A stretch of DNA of 64,000 bases from Gammaproteobacteria bacterium (lineage in GTDB: Bacteria > Pseudomonadota > Gammaproteobacteria > Ga0077536), in NCBI GenBank assembly GCA_016209015.1, contig JACQWY010000016.1, positions 1 to 64,000 on the forward strand. The letters run 5' to 3'. This document shows, one piece after another, positions 33,297 through 40,977 of this stretch. The translations under genes and the position numbers were made by a program. The notes beneath the pieces are model-generated. The model worked only from the letters and a program-made list of their open reading frames with translations. It did not search any database and was not told where the DNA came from. Numbering within the stretch: position 1 is the first letter of the stretch; the number at the start of each line of letters is the position of its first letter.

Positions 33297-34031
33297 ATGA
33301 CCTATTGCCTCGGCATCGCCCTCGAAAACGGCCTCGTGTTCTGCTCGGACTCGCGCACGAACGCGGGCGTCGATCAGGTCAGCACCTACAGCAAGATGCA
33401 TCTGTTCAAGACGGCGGAGGATCGTCAGTTCGTGCTGCTGAGCTCGGGCAATCTCGCGACGACCCAGGCCGTCGTCATGAAGCTGAAGCAGGATCTGCAG
33501 ATCGAAGCGCCGTTCAACCTCAATACGGCACGCACGGTCGACGAGGCCGCGGAATACATCGGCGAGGTGAGCCTGAAGCGGCAGGCGAAGCACACGGAGG
33601 CCGGCCAGTCGAGCTTCGATCCCAAGGTCACGTTCATCTTCGGCGGCCAGATCCGCGGCGCGGAGCCGATGCTCTTCCTCGTCTATCCCGAAGGCAACTA
33701 CATCACGACCTCGGTCGACACGCCTTATCTGCAGATCGGCGAGAGCAAATACGGCAAGCCCATACTCGACCGCGTGATCAAGCCGGGCACGAGCATCGAG
33801 GACGCCGCGAAATGCGCGATCGTCTCCATGGACTCGACGATCCGCTCGAACCTCTCGGTCGGCCCGCCGATCGAGTTGCGTGTCTACGAGAAGGATACGT
33901 TCGAGCCGGGCCGCTACCTGCGCTTCCTGGAGGACGATCCCTATCTGCGCCAGGTCTCGCGGACCTGGAACCAGAAGCTCATCGAAGCTTATCGCACGCT
34001 GCCGGAAATAAGCTGGGGCGATCAGGGCTGA
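33297..34031 (+). CDS. Anbu-type proteasome-like peptidase
   Basis: Protein of 244 aa of the Anbu (ancestral beta subunit, COG3484) group, related to HslV and proteasome beta subunits. It starts MTYCLGIALENGLVFCSDSR; removal of Met would expose Thr2, the expected nucleophile. Other family features are SKMHLF, LLSSGNLATTQ and VDTPYLQIGESKYGKPILDR. Anbu genes are typically linked to alpha-E, circularly permuted ATP-grasp and transglutaminase genes; here the alpha-E/ATP-grasp pair lies convergently downstream across a repeat-rich gap of 777 bp. It probably assembles into open-ring or helical oligomers. Substrate unknown. Confidence 0.9.
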   Translation: MTYCLGIALENGLVFCSDSRTNAGVDQVSTYSKMHLFKTAEDRQFVLLSSGNLATTQAVVMKLKQDLQIEAPFNLNTARTVDEAAEYIGEVSLKRQAKHTEAGQSSFDPKVTFIFGGQIRGAEPMLFLVYPEGNYITTSVDTPYLQIGESKYGKPILDRVIKPGTSIEDAAKCAIVSMDSTIRSNLSVGPPIELRVYEKDTFEPGRYLRFLEDDPYLRQVSRTWNQKLIEAYRTLPEISWGDQG

Positions 34032-34236
34032 ATTTCCTGCCGGCGTCGCGTGACCGGTTGGCAGGTATACGGCGGTGAACGGGCCGCATGGATGCTGGGG
34101 GGCCCCAACCCGCCCCCTGTCCGTGCATCGTCCGAATGGCGCCGACCGTCCGTCGAATAGCTGAGCTCGCGAGAGGATGGAATCACTGTCATCGGCCCGA
34201 CGTTCGCTCCGCGATTATCCGAACGCATCAGCGCCC

Positions 34237-34702
34237 GCCGTGCCGACGCAGGAGGCGCATCGATCGCGTCTTCCGTCACTCCACGAATGGAGCGGGTCGG
34301 CAATGCCGGTCGCTCGCCGAACGTTCCTGCGATCGTCATCGCGTCGAAGGAGGAAGGTGAGTCAGGTGAACCGCGATCGATGCGCCTCCTGCGTCGGCAC
34401 ATCCTATAAGGTCTCCACGGATGGAGCGGGTCGGCAATGCCGGACGCTCGCCGAACGTTCCTGCGATCGTCATCGCGTCGAGGGAGGAAGGTGAGTCAGG
34501 TGAACCGCGATCGATGCGCCTCCTTCGTCGGCACATCCTATAAGGTCGGTGCTTGGGCCGCAGCAAGCGTAGGTTGGCTCCTGGCCGCAAGCCGACTCAT
34601 CACCGTCCCGCGGATATGTCGCAATCCTCTCCAAAAACGGACTTTCGAACGTGAGGATCGCCGGGCCGCGATCGACGCGCCTCCTGCATCGGCACATCCC
34701 AT
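34237..34702. repeat. Tandem 134-bp repeats and related motifs
   Basis: A 134-bp unit starting CCACGAATGGAGCGGGTCGG occurs at 34281 and again at 34415, nearly identical, each ending in GATGCGCCTCCT...CATCCTATAAGG. An inverted fragment precedes them at 34237-34266 and a degenerate third fragment lies at 34667-34702. Related sequence occurs at 9987-10021. The whole gap 34032-34808 between anbu and the alpha-E gene contains no gene that I recognise. Confidence 0.85.
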
Positions 34703-34808
34703 GATGTTGGCACAGGTCCGGAAGCGGCCGATTACCGCGACGCCGCTGACGTGAACCAGCTCATTGGAAGCCACACGCCGGACACGCCCCGCCGGGCTCG
34801 CGAAATTC

Positions 34809-35741
34809 TCAGCCGCCGTTCGTGCCGAACCACGTCTTGCGCATCGCCGTGTCGCAGCGGCCGAGCGAGGTCTGGAAGGCATCGATGTATTCGTGGAGGC
34901 CGGCTTCGACGAGCCGATCGGGATCCGCGGCCGCGACGTGCTTCTGCACGCGCTTGACTTCGGCGAGCGGCGCGTCGTGGCGCGGCAGGCGTTGCACGCA
35001 TTCGCCGTATTCTTCGAGGCAGTATGCGATGGCGTGCGGGAACGCGGTGTCCTGCAGCAGGAAGGCCACGACGTCGCGCGGATTGATGCGCTCGCGCACG
35101 CTCTGGCGGTACATCTGATACGCGGACAGCGAGAGCAGCACGTTCGTCCACAGGATGTTCTCGTAGGGCGCGAGGCGCTCGCCGACGCGCAGCACGTAGG
35201 TGCAGCCGACGTCGAGGATGCGCGAGGTCATGTCCGCGCGTTCGAGCAGGCAGCCGCTGCGCACGAAGTGATAGGGCTCGCGGTGGCTCATGGTATTGCC
35301 CATGATGCCGGCGAGCTGGTGGCACTGCATGACGATCGAATCGAGATACTGCAGCCGCCCCTTGCGCGTCAGCGCCTCGCCGTGACGCTCCTTCGCCGAC
35401 CAGTAGAGATCGTTGATCACCTCCCAGGCCTCGGAAGGGACGATCTCGCGCACCGTTCGCGCATTCTCGCGGGCGAACGACAGCGAGGAGACGAGCGAGC
35501 CGGCGTTCTTCTCGCTCGCGACGAGGAAGCGCATGACGTTGCGCTCCGTCGCGTCCTCGTGCAGTTCGGCGAAGTCCGTCCCGACGGACAGGATCTCGAC
35601 GAGCGACTGCCACAGCACGCCGACCTCGCTCGGCATGTCGAGCAGCAGATTCGCGTTGACCGCCAGCAGGCGGGCGGTGTTCTCGGCGCGCTCGACGTAA
35701 CGGCCGAGCCAGTACATGCGTTCAGCGACCCGTGAGAGCAT
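34809..35741 (-). CDS. Alpha-E domain protein (DUF403, stand-alone)
   Basis: All-helical protein of 310 aa of COG2307: it begins SRVAERMYWLGRYVERAENTARLL, the same motif that opens the alpha-E half of the fusion at 25203, with LYWSAKERHGEALTR and LPRHDAPLAEVKRV further on. Alpha-E proteins always pair with circularly permuted ATP-grasp enzymes and are thought to assist the ligase or hold its product. The ATP-grasp gene ends 12 bp upstream, so the two form an operon. No transglutaminase follows downstream, unlike the usual arrangement. Confidence 0.92.
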   Translation of the reverse strand: MLSRVAERMYWLGRYVERAENTARLLAVNANLLLDMPSEVGVLWQSLVEILSVGTDFAELHEDATERNVMRFLVASEKNAGSLVSSLSFARENARTVREIVPSEAWEVINDLYWSAKERHGEALTRKGRLQYLDSIVMQCHQLAGIMGNTMSHREPYHFVRSGCLLERADMTSRILDVGCTYVLRVGERLAPYENILWTNVLLSLSAYQMYRQSVRERINPRDVVAFLLQDTAFPHAIAYCLEEYGECVQRLPRHDAPLAEVKRVQKHVAAADPDRLVEAGLHEYIDAFQTSLGRCDTAMRKTWFGTNGG

Positions 35742-35753
35742 CTCGGTCCTACT

Positions 35754-37193
35754 TCAATTCACGATCCAGGTGTCTTTACTGCCCCCGCCCTGCGAGGAGT
35801 TCACGACCAGCGAGCCGCGGCGCATTGCGACGCGGGTCAGGCCGCCGGCGGTGACGAAGTGCTTCGCGCCCTGCAGCGAGAACGGCCGGAGATCGACGTG
35901 GCAGGGCACGATTTCGCGGCCGAGTATCGTCGGCGCCGTCGAGATCGCGACGACCGGCTGCGCGACGTAATCGCGCGGGCTCGCCTTGATGCGCTCGGCG
36001 AACTCGGCGCGCATCGCCTTCGTCGCGACGGGTCCGATCATGATCCCGTAGCCGCCGGATTCGTTCGCGGGCTTCACGACGAGCTTGTCGAGATTCTTCA
36101 GCACGTATTCGCGCTGCTTGTCGACGAAGCAGAGATACGTCGGGACGTTCGGGATGATCGCGTCCTCGCCGAGGTAGTACTTGATGAGCTCGGGCACGTA
36201 GGCGCAGACGACCTTGTCGTCGGCGACGCCCGTGCCGGGCGCGTTCGCGAGCGCGACCTTGCCCTTGCGCCAGGCGCGCGTCAGGCCCTTCACGCCGAGC
36301 ATCGAATCCTTACGGAACGCTTCCGGGTCGAGGAACATGTCGTCTATGCGCCGGTAGATGACGTCGACGCGCGAGAGGCCCTCGATGTTGCGCATGTACA
36401 CGCAGTCGTCGTCGCCGACCACGAGATCGCCGCCCTCGACGAGCTCCGCGCCCATGTGCTGGGCGAGGAAGGCATGCTCGAAATACGCCGAGTTGTAGAT
36501 GCCCGGCGTGAGCAGCGCGATTTCGGGATCGTCCTTCGGCCGCGGCGAGAGCGAGGCGAGCGTGTCGAAGAGCTGCGCCGGATAGTCGCCGTTCGGCACG
36601 ATGTCGTTCGCTTCCAGCAGCTCCGGGAACACGCGCTTCGTGATGCGCCGGTTCTCGAGCATGTAGGAGACGCCGGAGGGGACGCGGAGATTGTCCTCGA
36701 GCACGTAGATGCGGCCGTCCGCGTCGCGCACGAGATCGCTGCCGCAGATGTGCGCCCACACGCCGTGCGCGGGCCGCATGCCGACGCACTGCTCGCGGAA
36801 GTTGCCGGATTCCATGATGACGTGGCGCGGCACCACACCATCCTTCAGGACTTTCTGCTCGTTGTAGAGATCGTCGATGAACATGTTGAGCGCGGTGAGC
36901 CGCTGCTTGAGGCCGGCGGCGGTGCGCTCCCATTCCTTGGCGCGGATGATGCGCGGGATGATGTCGAACGGCCATTCGCGATCGATGTTCGAGCCGTCGC
37001 TGTAGACCGTGAAGGTGATCCCCATCGCCTTGATGGCCTGCTCGGCGAGCTTCTTGCGCCTGAGGACTTCGTCCCCGCCGAGGTTCTTCAAATGGGCGAG
37101 CAGCGAAGTCGCGCCGGGGCGCGCGCGCCCCGCCGGAGTCACGAGCTCATCGTAGTGTCTTGCGTGGTCGTAGGTTTGCCAGTCGAGTTTCAT
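35754..37193 (-). CDS. Circularly permuted ATP-grasp ligase (stand-alone)
   Basis: Protein of 479 aa of COG2308 with an apparently intact ATP-binding core: YDELVTPAGR, ITFTVYSDG, LEDNLRVPSGVSYMLENR, LTPGIYNSAYFEHAFLAQ, and the glycine-rich loop VVKPANESGGYG. These enzymes are predicted to make amide/peptide bonds from ATP. The N-terminus is uncertain: ATG 37193 (MKLDWQTYDH) is preferred, but an in-frame ATG 48 bp upstream would add 16 residues; neither has a strong ribosome-binding site. It is co-transcribed with the alpha-E gene and paralogous to the fusion at 25203. Confidence 0.9.
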   Translation of the reverse strand: MKLDWQTYDHARHYDELVTPAGRARPGATSLLAHLKNLGGDEVLRRKKLAEQAIKAMGITFTVYSDGSNIDREWPFDIIPRIIRAKEWERTAAGLKQRLTALNMFIDDLYNEQKVLKDGVVPRHVIMESGNFREQCVGMRPAHGVWAHICGSDLVRDADGRIYVLEDNLRVPSGVSYMLENRRITKRVFPELLEANDIVPNGDYPAQLFDTLASLSPRPKDDPEIALLTPGIYNSAYFEHAFLAQHMGAELVEGGDLVVGDDDCVYMRNIEGLSRVDVIYRRIDDMFLDPEAFRKDSMLGVKGLTRAWRKGKVALANAPGTGVADDKVVCAYVPELIKYYLGEDAIIPNVPTYLCFVDKQREYVLKNLDKLVVKPANESGGYGIMIGPVATKAMRAEFAERIKASPRDYVAQPVVAISTAPTILGREIVPCHVDLRPFSLQGAKHFVTAGGLTRVAMRRGSLVVNSSQGGGSKDTWIVN

Positions 37194-37389
37194 GCTTGTC
37201 GTTGCTGGCGGCCCGGCTGGTTCCGCACTCAAAGCGGGCATGGGGTCTCTGCCCCCGCACCAAATCAGCCGTACCGCGTGTCGCGCCCCTGGTCTCTTGC
37301 GGCGTCATGCGTTCCCTGCGCGCCATTTTCGTCGCGCGACGGACACTATGCACGTTTCGGGCCCGATGCGCCGCTCCCTGACGCGGCGT

Positions 37390-38274
37390 TTACGAGCGTT
37401 CGCCGAGCGCCGCGCGGCGCGCCGCGACGGTCGCGAGCGCGGCCCAGTCCTTTTCGCCGTCGCCGTGGGCGATCGCATCGAGATAGCTGTCGCGCACGAG
37501 GCTCGCCGTCGGCATCGGCACGTCGACTTCCTCGCCTGCCGCGAGCGCGAGCTTGATGTCCTTGAGACCCAGCACGAGCTTGAAGCCCGGCGGCTCGTAG
37601 TTGCCCGCCGCGATGATCGTGCCGTAGTTGCGATACACGCGGCAGTCGAACAGCGTGTTCATCATGAGATCGAGGAATTCCGCGCCGGCGACGCCTTGCG
37701 CTTCCGTCATCGCGGCGGCTTCGCCGAGCGCCTCGATCGCCGCGGCGATGAGGAAGTTGCCGGCGACCTTCACCACGTTCGCGCGCTCGGGCTCGACGCC
37801 GAAAGACCAGGTGCGCTGGCCCATCGCGTCGAACAGCGGCTGCACCCTGGCGATGGCGGCAGGATCGCCCGCGGCGAGGATGTGGAGCTTCGCGGCGGCT
37901 GCCGCGTCCGGACGGCCGAACACCGGCGCGCCGACGTAGGCGCTGCCCGCGGCGCGATGGCGTGCCGCGAGCTCGCGGGCGAGCGCGACGGAGATCGTCG
38001 CCATGTTGACGTGCACGGTCTCGCGCGGCATGCGTTCGACGAGACCGGGCTCGAGCAGCGTTTCGCGGATCGCGCGATCGTCGGCGAACATGGAGATGAC
38101 CGCTTCGCCGCGGCATGCGGCTGCGGGGGCGGCGGCTGCCGTCGCGCCGAGCGCGACGAGCGCTTCGACCGGCGCCGGCGAGCGGTTCCAGACCGTGAGC
38201 CGGTGACCTGCCTGCAAGAGGTTCGCGGCCATGGCCTTGCCCATGGCGCCGAGTCCGATGAAACCGATGTCCAT
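37390..38274 (-). CDS. Beta-hydroxyacid dehydrogenase (3-hydroxyisobutyrate dehydrogenase family)
   Basis: Protein of 294 aa with an N-terminal Rossmann fold (GFIGLGAMGKAMAANLLQAGH) and the catalytic lysine in NVVKVAGNFL. WNRS after the second beta strand suggests NADP(H). Family members reduce or oxidise beta-hydroxyacids or small aldehydes such as tartronate and succinic semialdehyde. GGGAGG precedes ATG 38274. It stands alone between the ATP-grasp operon and a secreted protein gene, so the substrate is open. Confidence 0.9.
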   Translation of the reverse strand: MDIGFIGLGAMGKAMAANLLQAGHRLTVWNRSPAPVEALVALGATAAAAPAAACRGEAVISMFADDRAIRETLLEPGLVERMPRETVHVNMATISVALARELAARHRAAGSAYVGAPVFGRPDAAAAAKLHILAAGDPAAIARVQPLFDAMGQRTWSFGVEPERANVVKVAGNFLIAAAIEALGEAAAMTEAQGVAGAEFLDLMMNTLFDCRVYRNYGTIIAAGNYEPPGFKLVLGLKDIKLALAAGEEVDVPMPTASLVRDSYLDAIAHGDGEKDWAALATVAARRAALGERS

Positions 38275-38334
38275 GCCGCCTCCCGTCGTGTGGTGCTCGA
38301 GAGACGGGAGCGTGCCGCGTCGGGATCGGCCGCG

Positions 38335-38904
38335 TCAAGCCGGCGCGCGGCGCCTCGGCGTCACGAGGACGGCCAGTGCGGGTGCCGCGAGCAGGATTGC
38401 GGCGGGCAAGGGCGTCGGCAACGCGTGCACCTCGACGTCGTCGAGCAGCCAGAACGCAGGCATGTTGCGGAAGGAGAACGTGAGCGCCAGCGTATCGGCC
38501 GGGGCGCGCGTGTCGACGGTGAGAAGCTGATAGGGCGTCGCGGGCGGATCGGGCGGGAGACTCGTCCCGTCCGCGCCGAACGCGACCGCGAAATCGATCG
38601 GGCTGCCGTCGCTCAGGTTCATGAGCCAGAACGAAAGGCGATAGGCCGTGCCGGCCGAGACGTCGATCGTCTGACTGAGCGTGCCGAAGTCGCTCGGGCC
38701 GAATGCCGCCGCGAAGTCACCCCCGTGCACGGGAAGATCGGAGGACGCGACGACGGAGGAATAAGCCGTGTCGCCGCCCTGCACCCAGCCCGTGAAATCG
38801 CCGGTCTCGAAGTCCCCGTTGATGACGGCGGCGGCCTGCGCCCGGGGGGACAGCCCCATCGCCGTGATGAACAGGATCGCAAAGGCCCTGGACGTCGTCC
38901 TCAT
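38335..38904 (-). CDS. Secreted protein with PEP-CTERM/VPLPA-like anchor
   Basis: Protein of 189 aa. A signal peptide (FAILFITAMGLSPRAQA) precedes a beta-sandwich-like domain (NGDFETGDFTGWVQGG, LTFSFRNMPAFWLLDDVEVH) and a C-terminal sorting segment, PTPLPAAILLAAPALAVL, followed by Arg-rich TPRRRAPA. This layout matches exosortase-processed PEP-CTERM proteins, here the VPLPA-like variant, so it is likely exported and surface- or EPS-associated. GAGGAGGAG precedes ATG 38904. Function unknown. Confidence 0.8.
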   Translation of the reverse strand: MRTTSRAFAILFITAMGLSPRAQAAAVINGDFETGDFTGWVQGGDTAYSSVVASSDLPVHGGDFAAAFGPSDFGTLSQTIDVSAGTAYRLSFWLMNLSDGSPIDFAVAFGADGTSLPPDPPATPYQLLTVDTRAPADTLALTFSFRNMPAFWLLDDVEVHALPTPLPAAILLAAPALAVLVTPRRRAPA

Positions 38905-39101
38905 GACTCCTCCTCGAACCCGACGGTTTCAATTGCGGCTACTGGTCGTCACTCTCCGCTGGTGATACTGAAAACGCCGCCCGCAGCGTGGCGGGCGGCC
39001 TGCACGAAACCCTACATGAGGCCTATCCCCTGCGGCAAGTCAGCGCAATTCCCGTCTCGGGTAAGCTTCGTCTGACGCGACGGCCACCGCCCCGCCGAAA
39101 C

Positions 39102-39190
39102 TTACCCACAGGGGTCGGAGGGACTTTTCGAAAAGTCCCTCCGACCCCTGTGGGTAAATCGAAAAGTCCCTCCGACCCCGGTGGGTAAGT
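39102..39190. repeat. Perfect 56-bp palindrome plus half-copy
   Basis: Positions 39102-39157 are a perfect inverted repeat centred on TTCGAA, with arms carrying TTACCCACAGGGGTCGGAGG. A further half-copy (GAAAAGTCCCTCCGACCCCG and GTGGGTAAG) follows to 39190. It fills most of the 301-bp gap before the aldolase gene; positions 38905-39101 show nothing else recognisable. It is REP-like. Confidence 0.9.
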
Positions 39191-39205
39191 GGGCGGGCGC
39201 GGGGA

Positions 39206-39961
39206 CTAGCGGGCGGGCTTCAAGGCCTGGGCGACGGCGCGCGCGCCATTGCCGAGCAGCATCGTGTCGACGCCGCAGGCGACGAGCGTGTAGCCAGCCG
39301 CGATGCGCGGCGCGACGGACTCGGGCGAGACGCCGAAGATGCCGAGGCTGAGACTGCGCGCCTTGCCGGCGCGGCTGACGGTGTCGATCGCGGCCACGAC
39401 CTCGGGATCCGCGACCTGGCCGGTCTTGCCCATGCTCGCGGACAGGTCGTAGGGGCCGACGAAGAAACCGTCGATGCCGGGCACGGCCGCGATGGCTTCG
39501 ATGTTGCGCACGGCCTCGAGGTGCTCGGCCTGCACCATGACGACCGTCTCCGCGTTCGCGCGGCCGATGTAGTCCGCGACCTCGTAGCCGTAGCCGAGCG
39601 CGCGCGCGATGCCGATGCCGCGCGCGCCTTCCGGCGGATACTTCGCGTAACGGACGATGTTCGCGGCCTGGGCGGCGGTGTTGACCTGCGGCACGATGAT
39701 GCCGGCCGCGCCGCTGTCGAGCGCCCGCTTCACCCAGATTTCGTCCTGCGTCGGCAGACGCACGAGACAGGGCGTCGATCCCGCCGCGATGATCAGACGC
39801 TGCAGGTTCTGCGGGCTCGCCGGGGCATGCTCGGCGTCGAGGAACAGCCAGTCGAAGCCGGCGCCGACGAGGATCTCGATGACCTCCGGGGCATCGAGAC
39901 CGACGATGGTGCCGACGAGCAGGTCGCCGCGGCGCAGGCGGGTGCGGAACGAATCGGACAT
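39206..39961 (-). CDS. HpcH/HpaI-family aldolase
   Basis: Protein of 251 aa of the class II 2-keto-3-deoxy-sugar/hydroxyheptenedioate aldolase family. It has the arginine in CLVRLPT, a metal-binding glutamate in VMVQAEHLEA and the aspartate in GFFVGPYDLSASMG, followed by ACGVDTMLL. It would reversibly cleave a 4-hydroxy-2-oxoacid into pyruvate and an aldehyde using a divalent metal. CGAGGAG precedes ATG 39961. It is flanked by the palindrome and by the SoxYZ-like gene, with no pathway partners. Confidence 0.9.
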   Translation of the reverse strand: MSDSFRTRLRRGDLLVGTIVGLDAPEVIEILVGAGFDWLFLDAEHAPASPQNLQRLIIAAGSTPCLVRLPTQDEIWVKRALDSGAAGIIVPQVNTAAQAANIVRYAKYPPEGARGIGIARALGYGYEVADYIGRANAETVVMVQAEHLEAVRNIEAIAAVPGIDGFFVGPYDLSASMGKTGQVADPEVVAAIDTVSRAGKARSLSLGIFGVSPESVAPRIAAGYTLVACGVDTMLLGNGARAVAQALKPAR

Positions 39962-40082
39962 GGCTCACTCCTCGGGATCGGATCGGACGGGAACGAGCGA
40001 TTATACGGGCGGACGTCCGACCGTCCACGCCCCGCACCCGCGGGCCTTCGCCGCGGACCGAGGGCAGGCGGCGACGCGAGCT

Positions 40083-40892
40083 TCAGCCGTCGACCGTGAA
40101 CGTGTGCTCCCACTCGCGGCCCTTGGAGTCGATCATCTCGGCCTTGAGCTCGCCGCCCTTGCGCGGCCGGATGAAGAACCGGAAGCTCGGGTCCTGGCTG
40201 ATCGAAATGCCCGTCTCCGCCGTCATCACGGTCACGCCGTCGAGCGTGATCTTCACGGACTTCACGTAGTGCGCCGGCGCGATGAGCTGCGTGCGCTGAT
40301 CCTTCTGCATGCCGGTGATGTTCGGGTGGCTCATCATGAGCTGCCCGATCATGGAGTGATCCGGCTGTTCCTCGCCGAGCAGCTTGAATTGCATCTTGCC
40401 CATGTTGTCCATCGCCTGCTGCATGTCCGCGCCGAGCGGCGCCGAACAGCCGCCCTGCGCCTTCACGAAATTCGCGACCATGTAATGCGCGCCGTCGTTC
40501 GTCACCGCGATCGCGCGCACATTCGTATAGCTGTTCACGCGGATGCGCAGCGCGAGATCTGCGTGCCCCATCGCGGGCGTCAGATGGAAGATGCCGGCGA
40601 GCGGCTCGGGATTCTGATCGATGATGAGATAGAGCGTCTCGATGTAGCGGCTCTCGGTCTGCGGGATCTTCGCGGTGATCGACACCGGCGTGAACGCCGC
40701 GTCCTCCGCGCGGTACGGCGTCTTCAGCTCGATGATGCCGGCGCCATCGGCGATCTTCTGGTCGGGGAAGTAATGCGGTCTGAGCTGTGTTTCCCAGACA
40801 TCGACGGGCGACTGCTCGGCGCGCGCCGCGGAAATGCAGGCGAGTGCGACGAACGCCAGCCGGAGAAGAATGTGCGAGAACGATCGGTTCAT
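40083..40892 (-). CDS. Quinoprotein-dehydrogenase-associated SoxYZ-like carrier
   Basis: Periplasmic protein of 269 aa with a signal peptide (LLRLAFVALACISAARA). An N-terminal SoxY-like domain (ELKTPYRAEDAAFTPVSI) ends near QGGCSAPLG, whose cysteine corresponds to the SoxY swinging-arm cysteine. A SoxZ-like domain (FFIRPRKGGELKAEMIDSKG) follows. Such SoxYZ fusions usually sit beside PQQ-dependent dehydrogenases; here the only PQQ enzyme in the window is ~31 kb away. It lies 85 bp downstream of thiL on the same strand but is probably a separate unit. Biochemical role unknown. Confidence 0.82.
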   Translation of the reverse strand: MNRSFSHILLRLAFVALACISAARAEQSPVDVWETQLRPHYFPDQKIADGAGIIELKTPYRAEDAAFTPVSITAKIPQTESRYIETLYLIIDQNPEPLAGIFHLTPAMGHADLALRIRVNSYTNVRAIAVTNDGAHYMVANFVKAQGGCSAPLGADMQQAMDNMGKMQFKLLGEEQPDHSMIGQLMMSHPNITGMQKDQRTQLIAPAHYVKSVKITLDGVTVMTAETGISISQDPSFRFFIRPRKGGELKAEMIDSKGREWEHTFTVDG

Positions 40893-40977
40893 GCTGGACA
40901 CCTCGGGCGCGGCCGCGGACTTCGCGCGCGGCGCCGGTTGCTGCAACGGCCCGGCGGTCCCGGCCGGGGCCTGACCA

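Noticed and set aside
34281-34548. CRISPR array or tandem tRNA genes
   Set aside because: Two 134-bp copies with no spacers; no tRNA cloverleaf or T-loop consensus was seen.
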